Part shown: piece by piece, positions 8,521 through 18,676 of the stretch
Position numbering within the stretch: the stretch's first letter is position 1
Layout of the letters: each line of letters begins with the position of its first letter
Source: Methanosarcina barkeri 3
GTDB taxonomy: Archaea; Halobacteriota; Methanosarcinia; Methanosarcinales; Methanosarcinaceae
DNA length: 64,000 nucleotides
Direction of reading: 5' to 3'
Assembly: GCF_000970305.1 (NCBI RefSeq)
Contig: NZ_CP009517.1
Span: forward strand, 2,728,001-2,792,000
Made by a program: the position numbers and the translations under genes
The notes under the pieces: model-generated
Told to the model about the DNA's origin: nothing
Database searches by the model: none
Seen by the model: the letters and a program-made list of their open reading frames with translations, nothing else

Positions 8521-9864
8521 TTATTCTTCTATATATAACACTTCACCGTTTCTGAGGAGGTGTACTGTGTCTCCAAGTACATACCCGGCATCTTCCGCCA
8601 TCTCGATGTAGTGTCCGTGCATCTCCATATCTCCATGGGCAGGGATTACATGCTCAGGATTTACCATACGCAGGAGTTCCCAATGATCTTCCCTGTATGC
8701 GTGCCCTGATACATGCACATTGTCATAAATCCTGGCGCCCCGCATTTTGAGCTTGGTCTCAAGGGCATAGCGGTTGGCCTGAGTCATTGGGCTCGGGATC
8801 ACATTTGCAGAGAAAATAACTCTGTCTCCTGGCTCAATTGTATACGGAGTTTCCCCGTTTGCAATGCGCACAAGTATGGAGCCTGGCTCCCCCTGGTGTC
8901 CGGTGACGATTGGAAGGTACTTGTTCTTTCCTTCCTGGATAATGCGTTTAAGAGCTCTATCTACATCCTTCCTCTGGCCGTGCATCTCGACATTGGAAGG
9001 CAATTCCAGATAGCCAAGGTCTCTAGCAGCCCCGACGTAACGTTCCATTGAGCGTCCCAGGAGCACAGGAATCCTGCCCATTTCCCCAGCCGCTTCAATA
9101 ATTGCTTTTAGTCTGGGAATATGGGAAGCAAAAGTAGTGATAACCATCCCTACTTCGGACTCTTCTGTTCCAAGAAGTACATCCCTGACCATATCCTTTG
9201 CGATTTGTTCCGATGGAGTTTTCCCCGAACGTCCGGCATTCGTGCTCTCTACAATCATTGCGATAACTCCTTCCTTCCCGAGAGTTTTAAGGCGCTCGAA
9301 GTCAGGAGCTTCACCCATTGTCGGAGTGCGGTCCAGCTTAAAGTCGCAGGCATAAAGGACCGCTCCAATTGGAGTGTGAACTGCTGCAAGCACACAGTCA
9401 ATAATACTATGCTGGACATTGATGAACTCAATGGAAATATCTTCCGTAACATGGTAAGTTCCACCCGCATTCAGCGGAATAACCCTGTTACAAACCTCAA
9501 ACTTACGTTCGGCCTCGATCTGCTGCTTGATAAGGGCCGTTGTATAAGGTGTAGAAATGATTGGAGCGTTATACCTATGAGCAAGTTTCGGAATTGCCCC
9601 TATATGGTCAAGGTGCCCGTGAGTACAGACAATTGCCCGGACAGTTCCGTTTATTTCTTTCATGATAGTATCATCAGGAATTGCTCCCATCTCGATAAGT
9701 TCGAGAGAATGCATTTTATCAATTTCAACATCCTCATGGATCTGAACCCTATCTAGACGCAGTCCCATATCCAGAATGATGATATCTTCACCTATAATAA
9801 CTGCAGTCATGTTGCGGCCCATCTCATTGTAACCGCCGACTGCAACAATTCCTATTTCAGTCAT
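8521..9864 (-). CDS. rnj: RNase J-family beta-CASP ribonuclease
   Basis: A metallo-beta-lactamase/beta-CASP nuclease of the archaeal RNase J type, a 5'-3' exonuclease acting in RNA decay. The zinc ligands of motif II, THGHLDH, lie at residues 81-87, and the C-terminal HVSGHAYREDHWEL and PEHVIPAHGDMEMH carry further conserved histidines. I choose the ATG at 9864 (447 residues, MTEIGIVAVGGYNEMG) because AGAGGT stands 7 nt before it; the reading frame stays open 14 codons further upstream. Placement between the IPP isomerase and prenyl transferase genes is conserved in many euryarchaea. It probably has its own promoter, as 1.4 kb separates it from the isomerase gene. Confidence 0.92.
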   Translation of the reverse strand: MTEIGIVAVGGYNEMGRNMTAVIIGEDIIILDMGLRLDRVQIHEDVEIDKMHSLELIEMGAIPDDTIMKEINGTVRAIVCTHGHLDHIGAIPKLAHRYNAPIISTPYTTALIKQQIEAERKFEVCNRVIPLNAGGTYHVTEDISIEFINVQHSIIDCVLAAVHTPIGAVLYACDFKLDRTPTMGEAPDFERLKTLGKEGVIAMIVESTNAGRSGKTPSEQIAKDMVRDVLLGTEESEVGMVITTFASHIPRLKAIIEAAGEMGRIPVLLGRSMERYVGAARDLGYLELPSNVEMHGQRKDVDRALKRIIQEGKNKYLPIVTGHQGEPGSILVRIANGETPYTIEPGDRVIFSANVIPSPMTQANRYALETKLKMRGARIYDNVHVSGHAYREDHWELLRMVNPEHVIPAHGDMEMHGHYIEMAEDAGYVLGDTVHLLRNGEVLYIEE

Positions 9865-10150
9865 ATTTTTACCTCTTATTAATTTTTTAATCCTTGTGAA
9901 CCCCAATCCTCAGAAAATGGATCAGGTGATGACCTTAAAATGATAGCTGCGATATGAATGGTACAGCATAATTAGAGCCCAGGTACAGATAATATAGAGT
10001 CTAGCATAGAATTACCTTAGAGCAGCCATACTCAATCCTGTTAGGAAGAACTCCACCCCCGATGAGACGAACCAGGCTACATCTCTTGCAGAAGAATTCT
10101 ACTTTAATTTCTCTATTTCAGTATAGATTCAAATGGCTGTCAAGCACATC

Positions 10151-10237
10151 CAGAATTACTCCAATTACTCCAGAATTACTCCAATTACTTCAGAATTACT
10201 CCAATTACTTCAGAATTACTCCAATTACTCCAGAATT
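10151..10237. repeat. 20-bp tandem repeat
   Basis: About 4.4 copies of a 20-bp unit (CAGAATTACTCCAATTACTC) start at 10151, 10171, 10191, 10211 and 10231, with C/T variation. Each unit itself contains AATTACT twice, so it arose from a roughly 10-bp precursor. Confidence 0.9.
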
Positions 10238-10520
10238 GCCTTTAGATTCTCTCTTCTATAGATATACGTTTCTTCAAAGGTTCTACCCTTTTAGATCTAA
10301 CGAATTCTATTATTACTTTAGGAACAGGAGAGCCTTTATGAACTCTTTACTTAATGGCTAGTACTTCTTAAGAACCTGGTTTCTGATCAACTCTGTAAAG
10401 TAAGATTTTATACTTTCAAAATGCTTTGAAAACATCCAGTTTTCGATTCTAGCCAATTCTTTTAGAGCTTATCCAGCAACCTGTGTGTTATACTGGGATT
10501 TTTACTCCTGATTTCATTCC

Positions 10521-10675
10521 TGGTTTACTTCCGGCTTATTCTAGCTTATTCTGGTTTACTTCCGGCTTATTCTAGCTTATTCTGGTTTACTTCCGGCTTA
10601 TTCTAGCTTATTCTGGTTTACTTCCGGCTTATTCTAGCTTATTCTGGTTTACTTCCGGCTTATTCTAGCTTATTA
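10521..10675. repeat. 31-bp tandem repeat
   Basis: Five near-perfect copies of a 31-bp unit start at 10521, 10552, 10583, 10614 and 10645. Each holds two GCTTATTCT motifs. The very high identity suggests recent expansion. Confidence 0.92.
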
Positions 10676-11183
10676 TAATTTACTTTCGTTCTATATCCCT
10701 GCTGTTTCTCATTAGTCCGTTCTATATCTGGCTTATTCAAGCGGTAACTTCACCAGATGACTCTAATATCACCAGGCGATTTCTAGTCGACAATTATCGT
10801 AATAATTTCTATTCCAATAATGAAATTCGTTCATACTGAATAACTTTAGTTTAGGTAATTGTGAAATGAACTCTTATATTTAAATGATTTTACGTAATTC
10901 TATGAAAATATCCCTTAACTTAATCGGTTTTAGTAATTTTACGAAATTAATTCCTGAATTTCATTGACTTTACAGTAACTATTTACAGTAACATCTGGTT
11001 ATGAACCTGAAGCAGATCTATAGTGTACTTGTACTAACATTAGAGAACTCAGGTTGAAGTCCAATGCTTACTCATATAATTCGGAATCAGTTTTCCAGGA
11101 TTCGGAACTGCAAGATCACTGTTCATATTAACGATTTATTTCCGAACATTACTTTCATATTATGTATAAATATTGTTATGGAA

Positions 11184-11239
11184 TGAATCTTCTAATTAAC
11201 ATATCTGCTATTGAATCTTCTAATTAACATATCTGCTAT
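11184..11239. repeat. 28-bp direct duplication
   Basis: Two identical 28-bp copies (beginning TGAATCTTCTAATTAAC) lie side by side, at 11184-11211 and 11212-11239. Confidence 0.9.
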
Positions 11240-11337
11240 TATATCTTACCGGTATAAAACGAATTTTAACACAGATTGAATTTTAATACAGCTTACAGGT
11301 AAAGTTAACCGAACTCTATGCCAGAAAGAATCTCGAT

Positions 11338-12435
11338 TCAGAAAGAGTCTCCTGCTATGGCATAGTCTTTTACGTTAAAGCCACGCTGGCCCAGGTATTC
11401 AAGGGTCCGGCCAGTAACAACTACAGGTGCGTTACGCAGATCCTGTATGTTTGCACAGCCGCAGAGAAACATCGCAATCCTGAGTTCATCAAGCATGCGG
11501 GAAAGGACTTTGACAACAGATTCTTTTCCTTCAAGAGCAGGACCTACAAAAGGCAGGGCCGCACTTGCCGCACTGGCTCCGAGAGCAATAGATTTTGCGA
11601 TATCTATTCCTGTCCTGATCCCACCGGTTGCAATGATTGGAAGAGAAACCCTGGACTCAATAATGCTGGCAACTGTTGGAATTCCAAAGTCCCAGAGCAG
11701 TTCCCCAAGGTATTCGGAAGCAGAATCTCCACTTTTCCTTGCTCGGTATACCTCGACGCCTGCCCAACTTGTGCCTCCCGCACCTCCGACATCAATTGCA
11801 GACACACCTGCCTTCTGAAGGAGGAGGGCATCTTCTCTTGAGATCCCAGCTCCTGTTTCTTTAACAATTACTGGCGTGTTCAGTACTGAGCAGATCTCTT
11901 TTATCATATCAAGGCAACCAGTGGCATCCCTATCCCCTTCTGGCTGGATGGCTTCCTGTAAGAAGTTAAGGTGGATGGCAAGGGCATCGGCATCGATCAT
12001 ATCTATAAGTTTCTCAACACCATCGACCCCATACTGACGAATTTGGGCAGCACCCACATTTGCGTATACAAAAGCACTCGGGGCTTTTTCTCTAACAATC
12101 CTGAAAGATTCTTCCTGAGCAGGATCATCAAATGCAGCTCTCTGGCTTCCAACTCCGATTCCTAGTCCCAGCTCTTCAGCCGCAGCGGCAAGTGCAGCAT
12201 TTACAGGAGTAGTGTCAGGGTGACCTCCAGTAATCGAAGCGATCAAAAAGGGAGCTTGCAGGCGTTTCCCAAGAAGGTCTATAGACAGGTCCAGTTTATC
12301 CATATTGAGTTCCGGAAGCGCCCTGTGGATCAAGGTCACGTCCTCAAAGCCAGCACTGACTTTTCGGGACTCAACCGGGCTTTCAGCACATAATTTCAAA
12401 TGTTCGATCTTTCGCTTTGAGGTCGTGTTAATCAT
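11338..12435 (-). CDS. fni: Isopentenyl-diphosphate isomerase, type 2
   Basis: FMN- and NADPH-dependent interconversion of IPP and DMAPP. The 365-residue TIM-barrel protein shows RKVSAGFEDVTLIHRALPELN at the N-terminus, the substrate/FMN regions SITGGHPDTTPVN and VGSQRAAFDDP, NLNFLQEAIQPEGDRD-type sequence (here HLNFLQEAIQPEGD), VKETGAGISRE, and the phosphate-binding ATGGIRTGIDIAKSIALGA. Only 3 bp separate it from the isopentenyl phosphate kinase gene upstream, so the two are co-transcribed. This makes the allylic starter for IdsA. Confident call. Confidence 0.96.
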   Translation of the reverse strand: MINTTSKRKIEHLKLCAESPVESRKVSAGFEDVTLIHRALPELNMDKLDLSIDLLGKRLQAPFLIASITGGHPDTTPVNAALAAAAEELGLGIGVGSQRAAFDDPAQEESFRIVREKAPSAFVYANVGAAQIRQYGVDGVEKLIDMIDADALAIHLNFLQEAIQPEGDRDATGCLDMIKEICSVLNTPVIVKETGAGISREDALLLQKAGVSAIDVGGAGGTSWAGVEVYRARKSGDSASEYLGELLWDFGIPTVASIIESRVSLPIIATGGIRTGIDIAKSIALGASAASAALPFVGPALEGKESVVKVLSRMLDELRIAMFLCGCANIQDLRNAPVVVTGRTLEYLGQRGFNVKDYAIAGDSF

Positions 12436-12438
12436 ATT

Positions 12439-13221
12439 TCATACCCTTTTGTCTGGACTGATTGTGGTTCCCATAGGCTCCCCATTTAAGAACCGATATA
12501 TATTATCATCTTTTCCGGCATTGAATATATACGATGTGATACAAGATGTTTTGCTGAGTTCCAGAAGTTCCTGAACCTTTCCTAGCATACCGCCGGTAAC
12601 ATCAGTACTTCCTGACCCTCTTATGTAATGCTTGAAATCTTCAAAAGTTTTTGGGGTGATTTCAGGTACGGTTTTTCCGTCATTATCAAGCACTCCATCC
12701 TCAGCCGAGCCTAACCCCAGACGGGTAATTTTGAGTTCTTTTGCAAGATAGGGGACTATCTGGTCTCCTGAGAGCACGCACGCTCTGAGTTCAAGATCCA
12801 TAACAACATCTCCGTGCAAAACCGGAACAAGCCCGTTCTCAAGCATGAGCTTTATGTTGTCAAGGTACATGCTCTCGATTCGCCCGTTTCTGCAAATCGT
12901 ACAGCACATCGGATGTACGGCTATAGCCCTGACTCCATACTCATTTAGAGTGTCTACCACTCTGGATGCAAGTTTCTTGACAGACTCATGTGTTACAATT
13001 GCTCCTTCAGGATCAAAAACTTTGCCAAGCTGATATTTTTTAGCGTAGGTGTGCCCAAAAGAACCTGCACCGTGTACAATAATCATTTTTCCCCGGTATT
13101 CGGAAACTTCCTTTGCAATTCTCCGAAGAGAATCCTCTCTTACAACCCCTTGATCTGCGGCTTTGTCAGTAATGACACTGCCCCCAAGTTTCAGGATAAC
13201 AGGTTCGGTTGAGACATTCAT
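12439..13221 (-). CDS. ipk: Isopentenyl phosphate kinase
   Basis: Phosphorylates isopentenyl phosphate to IPP in the archaeal variant of the mevalonate pathway. The 260-residue amino-acid-kinase-fold protein has the N-terminal KLGGSVITDK and the catalytic GAGSFGH at residues 51-57, whose histidine separates this family from other members of the fold. The C-terminal GSTDVTGGMLGKVQ contacts ATP. It lies between the mevalonate kinase and isomerase genes, the classical archaeal arrangement. The start ATG is near the end of a 97-bp gap after mevalonate kinase. Confidence 0.95.
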   Translation of the reverse strand: MNVSTEPVILKLGGSVITDKAADQGVVREDSLRRIAKEVSEYRGKMIIVHGAGSFGHTYAKKYQLGKVFDPEGAIVTHESVKKLASRVVDTLNEYGVRAIAVHPMCCTICRNGRIESMYLDNIKLMLENGLVPVLHGDVVMDLELRACVLSGDQIVPYLAKELKITRLGLGSAEDGVLDNDGKTVPEITPKTFEDFKHYIRGSGSTDVTGGMLGKVQELLELSKTSCITSYIFNAGKDDNIYRFLNGEPMGTTISPDKRV

Positions 13222-13318
13222 GCAATATCACTCAATACCTTTTTTAAAATTTCCAGCTTCCTTTATGAATAGCACGAAATTAAGAAATAAAACTCTAAAG
13301 AGCTCAGGTTTAAATTAC

Positions 13319-14224
13319 TCATTCTAACCTTAAACCCTGTTCAGTGGGCTTTGTTATGATTGCTTTACCCCCTGCATCTATAATGGCTTCAGCTACTTGT
13401 GTACATTTATCAGGTGCTGTAAGGGCAACCATACATCCCCCACCTCCACCTCCTGTACTCTTTGCTCCGAAAGCTCCAGCTCCCCGAGAGGAGTATATTA
13501 ATTTAGAGAGCTCAAAAGTATTTACACCAAGTGCATCCAGAAGGCCCTGGTTCACATTCATAAGTTTGCCAATTGAAGAGTAATCTCCTGCAAGGAAAAA
13601 GGGCTCTGCGGTCTTGGAAATTCTTCCAATGACGACCATTAAAGGCTCTATAAGATGTGGATAACTTTCACGGAGTTTTCTCACATTTATTACAAGCTCT
13701 TTTGTAGAAGCGAAAACTCCTGTATCCCCGATAACTATTCCGCAGTCAGGCGTCTTCAGCTTCTTCCTATCGGGAACGGTCACGATTCCTCCGAATGTAG
13801 AGACATAAGTGTCAGTAGGACTCGCGGCCCCTTGTACCTGAATTTCGATTTCATGTCCCATTTTAGCAATTTCTTCGAGAGAGAGGCCACAGCCAAACAT
13901 TTCATTAAGTGCACCTATACTTGCAATCGTAACAGCAGCAGATGAACTAAGTCCCGAGCCCACAGGGATCTCAGAATCAACTTTCAGATGGACGCCGTTT
14001 ATTGGCACCATTTCCCTCATTTTCTGAATGACTGCGGAGATATAAGGGTGTTTTTCAAAATCAATTCCGGTTCGGCCAATTTCCGACTGAATTATTATAG
14101 AATCGCATAATTCCACCCGTACATGGGTTCTTAATTCAATTGCACATCCTATTGCAGGTTCTCCGTAGACAACCGCATGTTCTCCGAAAAGATATATTTT
14201 CCCGGGGGCGGAACACGAAATCAT
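13319..14224 (-). CDS. mvk: Mevalonate kinase
   Basis: GHMP-family kinase making phosphomevalonate from mevalonate and ATP. The 301-residue protein begins with SAPGKIYLFGEHAVVYGEPA, has the ATP loop IPVGSGLSSSAAV at residues 86-98, and the C-terminal GAKSTGGGGGGCMVAL loop. All three family motifs are intact and length is normal. A TATA-like TTTATAAAAA lies about 100 bp upstream on the minus strand, so the isoprenoid genes may be expressed separately from the MEMO/ribosomal genes in front. HMG-CoA reductase and the later decarboxylation steps are not in the window. Confidence 0.96.
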   Translation of the reverse strand: MISCSAPGKIYLFGEHAVVYGEPAIGCAIELRTHVRVELCDSIIIQSEIGRTGIDFEKHPYISAVIQKMREMVPINGVHLKVDSEIPVGSGLSSSAAVTIASIGALNEMFGCGLSLEEIAKMGHEIEIQVQGAASPTDTYVSTFGGIVTVPDRKKLKTPDCGIVIGDTGVFASTKELVINVRKLRESYPHLIEPLMVVIGRISKTAEPFFLAGDYSSIGKLMNVNQGLLDALGVNTFELSKLIYSSRGAGAFGAKSTGGGGGGCMVALTAPDKCTQVAEAIIDAGGKAIITKPTEQGLRLE

Positions 14225-14637
14225 ATTACTCCTCTGAAAGTTACAAATTTGATTGAAGCAGGTAAGAAATGCATTTACTCTTGAAGATGGAATGTTAATT
14301 TATTTGGATGAATAGTAAATTTTTATAAACACATCATCACTTTGTTTCCAAATGCTAAAAATACTTTGTTTTGATGTTTAATCTGTTTTACAAACCTATA
14401 ATAAGTAGATAACGGTAAAAACCATAAAAAATTTACTTGGAGATTCGTAACTCTCCCTATACCTTTTAATTAAAAACGAGTATACTTCGTTTTCCGCAGA
14501 GTTTTTTCTACTACCATAATGTCTTGGCAGTTTAACTGAGCATAATTCTGGAGTTTCTCATCAGAATACAACGATTTTGAACTTATAAGACTATCAATAA
14601 CTGAGTTTTCGTGACACTGGTAACTGCGGGATTTCTC
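14225..14637. other. Spacer between MEMO and mevalonate kinase genes
   Basis: A 413-bp AT-rich spacer. On the minus strand it holds a TATA-like element at about 14322-14332, suitable for driving mvk. No other structure was seen. Confidence 0.4.
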
Positions 14638-15435
14638 TTACTCCACAACAATTGCAGCATATCCTACAACTGCATTCATATCTCCGGAAACCTCCCCACT
14701 ATTTGAGTATTTAAGCAGTTCAGCCCGAGTTGCACCAAGCTTCTTTGAGGCTGTTAGCATCGCAGAAATAGGGCCGTATCCGCATACGGATGCATTTCTT
14801 CTATATAAACTTTCATAGATCCCCGAAACATCCAGATTAAGGATAGCTTCTATAATTTCTTCATCCGTTTTCCTTGCAAGGTTTGCAGGCTGATAATGAG
14901 TAAAATCGCTGGATGCAATGAAGGTCACTTTCTTCCCACTTTTTGAAACAAGGTTAGCAATAAGGGATCCCACTTCAGTTGCGGTCTCTTCATCCTGCAT
15001 ACCCAGGCAAATAGGAAGAATCCTGAAATCATGATCGAAGCGGTATTGAAGGAAAGGAAGCTGAACTTCGATCGAATGCTCGTATCGGTGCCCAAGCTCA
15101 TCCATATCAATAATACTTCCGGATAACCCTTCTGCAAGTTCTCGATCAACCTCGAGAGATCCCAGAGGAGTTTTCCAGGTATCTATGGATACTGATACCG
15201 GAGAACCATATCCCGTATGATTGGGACCAAAAAGGACATATGTGTCGGCTTTGGAAAGAGCTGCATAAACGTATGCAGCAACTCTCCCTGAATAGACATA
15301 TCCTGCATGCGGGCAAACTGCTCCCAGGATATCCCTTTCCCGGATCTCCAGACCCTCAAAACATTGCTTAAGTTCTTTCTCCAGATTTTCAGGACGCAGG
15401 GGATAGAACTGCCCTGCAACTGCTGGCTGTCTCAT
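14638..15435 (-). CDS. MEMO1 family protein
   Basis: A 265-residue member of the MEMO family (AmmeMemoRadiSam system protein B), related in fold to class III extradiol dioxygenases. Visible features are AVAGQFYP near the N-terminus, the metal/ligand-site histidine in CPHAGYVYSGRVAA, FGPNHTGYG, the EHSIEVQLPFLQY stretch and SSDFTHYQP. In archaea it is regularly found with the mevalonate genes, as here. Its biochemical role is not established, so none is assigned. It lies 70 bp after rpsB on the same strand. Confidence 0.93.
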   Translation of the reverse strand: MRQPAVAGQFYPLRPENLEKELKQCFEGLEIRERDILGAVCPHAGYVYSGRVAAYVYAALSKADTYVLFGPNHTGYGSPVSVSIDTWKTPLGSLEVDRELAEGLSGSIIDMDELGHRYEHSIEVQLPFLQYRFDHDFRILPICLGMQDEETATEVGSLIANLVSKSGKKVTFIASSDFTHYQPANLARKTDEEIIEAILNLDVSGIYESLYRRNASVCGYGPISAMLTASKKLGATRAELLKYSNSGEVSGDMNAVVGYAAIVVE

Positions 15436-15505
15436 TTATGATCACCCATATAAGATACGGGCTATTTTTATAAATCCTTGCAGTCTGCAGGGTCGCCTTT
15501 CGGAA

Positions 15506-16258
<753 letters not shown>

Positions 16259-16319
16259 TCATAATATAGAATCAACAATAAAACACATTCAGTATCTGAA
16301 AATGTATCCCACTGCGTTT

Positions 16320-16502
16320 TTAACTGGTTTTACGTTTGACCGTTATAGGAATAACTCCGGCCTTCAACTCTTCAATAGCAAGATTAAGAGGATCCAACCG
16401 CCCGTCATCTTCAACAAGGACAGGAGCTCCCATTGCAATTTGCAATGCTCTTGCACCTATGATCCGTGCACGCTCGAACCGGGTATACTTTTCCTTGACC
16501 AA
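16320..16502 (-). CDS. rpoK: RNA polymerase subunit K (Rpo6)
   Basis: The 60-residue archaeal homolog of eukaryotic Rpb6 and bacterial omega, which clamps the largest subunit. [24 protein letters not shown] is the typical core. The start is a TTG preceded by GGGTGAT. It lies between a tRNA gene and rpsB in the order rpl18e-rplM-rpsI-rpoN-rpoK-rpsB common in euryarchaea. The enolase gene often found after rpoK is missing here. AT-rich sequence at about 16560-16580 could provide an internal promoter. Confidence 0.95.
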   Translation of the reverse strand: MVKEKYTRFERARIIGARALQIAMGAPVLVEDDGRLDPLNLAIEELKAGVIPITVKRKTS

Positions 16503-16616
16503 CTGATCACCCTGAAATTTAAAAACGCTCCGATGAATTCCGATAATTGAGAACCATGATAATTTTTAATATTTTACATTACATGCCTTAAAACCAGCAC
16601 CCTGGAAATAGGGAAA

Positions 16617-16691
16617 TGGGACCGCTGAGATTCGAACTCAGGTTCCGGCGTCCCGAACGCCGAAGGATGGACCAAGCTACCCTACGGTCCC
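16617..16691 (-). tRNA. tRNA-Pro (CGG)
   Basis: Read on the minus strand this folds as a full cloverleaf: acceptor GGGACCG/CGGTCCC, D arm with A14, G18G19 and A21, anticodon stem CGGCG/CGCCG around loop TTCGGGA (anticodon CGG, reading CCG), and T stem CTGAG/CTCAG with loop TTCGAAT. The discriminator is A and no CCA is encoded. There is no intron. The 5' end directly abuts the rpoN stop codon, so it must be cut out of the ribosomal/polymerase transcript by RNase P. Confidence 0.96.
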
Positions 16692-16880
16692 TTACTGGTA
16701 TGGCGAAAGCACATCAACGAGTTCAACATGACTTAACAGCATTCTGCGACAGCAGTAACGGGTGATCCCAAGATCATCCAGCACTGCGGCAGCGTTTTCG
16801 CCATCACTGACACGTCTTTTGTACTCATCCCAATAGTTTGAGATTACTTTTCCACATGAGAAACATCGGACTGGGATCAT
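16692..16880 (-). CDS. rpoN: RNA polymerase subunit N (Rpo10)
   Basis: The 62-residue zinc-binding subunit homologous to Rpb10. Cys6 and Cys9 (RCFSCGK) plus the adjacent pair Cys43-Cys44 (RYCCRRM) form the atypical zinc site of the family. The reading frame runs further upstream into rpsI, but the ATG at 16880 ([11 protein letters not shown]) is the family start and lies 4 bp after the rpsI stop, with AGGT in front. The stop codon is the last base triplet before the tRNA-Pro. Confidence 0.96.
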   Translation of the reverse strand: MIPVRCFSCGKVISNYWDEYKRRVSDGENAAAVLDDLGITRYCCRRMLLSHVELVDVLSPYQ

Positions 16881-16884
16881 AGTC

Positions 16885-17295
<411 letters not shown>

Positions 17296-17302
17296 TCACC
17301 CT

Positions 17303-17734
17303 TTAAAATTTTGAACCCATTTTCTGGCTCACTTCACCAAGTTCAATATATTTACTGGAGCTTAGAAGCCTCATATCGGCATCTGCAATTGTGATTGTTT
17401 CAGTGCCCTTGAGTTCAGAGGGAACACCTACATAGACCTTGAGTCTGGACATTGCATCCCTACCTCTTGCTCTTTTATAGGGCAGCATGCCACGGATAGT
17501 CCTCTTAAGGATGCGATCCGGACGCTTCGGGAAGTAAGGCCCGAATTCGGTAGCACCTCTCTCCCGGGTTTCCCGGTATTCTTTGAGGGTGGTCGCCCTT
17601 GAGCCAGAAATTACGGCTTTTTCAGCATTTACAATATATATCTCTTCGTCTCCTGAAAGCAACTGTTTTGCAACTGTACTTGCAAGACGTCCTAGAATAA
17701 GCCCATTTGCATCGATAACCGTCATCTTCGACAC
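17303..17734 (-). CDS. rplM: 50S ribosomal protein L13 (uL13)
   Basis: 143-residue large-subunit protein. [21 protein letters not shown], the NAEKAVISG stretch and [26 protein letters not shown] are characteristic of archaeal/eukaryotic L13. The ATG follows GAGGTGT, and only 1 bp separates it from the L18e stop. Part of the minus-strand ribosomal block. Confidence 0.97.
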   Translation of the reverse strand: MSKMTVIDANGLILGRLASTVAKQLLSGDEEIYIVNAEKAVISGSRATTLKEYRETRERGATEFGPYFPKRPDRILKRTIRGMLPYKRARGRDAMSRLKVYVGVPSELKGTETITIADADMRLLSSSKYIELGEVSQKMGSKF

Positions 17735-17735
17735 C

Positions 17736-18676
<941 letters not shown>

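Larger units (their letters stand above)
9907..11337. other. Long intergenic region with tandem repeats
   Basis: No gene is supportable. The plus-strand frame at 10062-10361 is produced by repeats and lacks a ribosome binding site. The region holds three tandem arrays, listed separately, and AT-rich sequence. It separates the ribosomal/mevalonate block from rnj-idsA on the same strand. Confidence 0.7.

Noticed and set aside
7867-9756. Several frames opposite idsA and rnj
   Set aside because: All are antisense shadows of well-conserved genes.
10062-10361. Plus-strand frame with repeated ITPELLQ
   Set aside because: Product of the 20-bp tandem repeat; unit length is not a multiple of three and there is no ribosome binding site.
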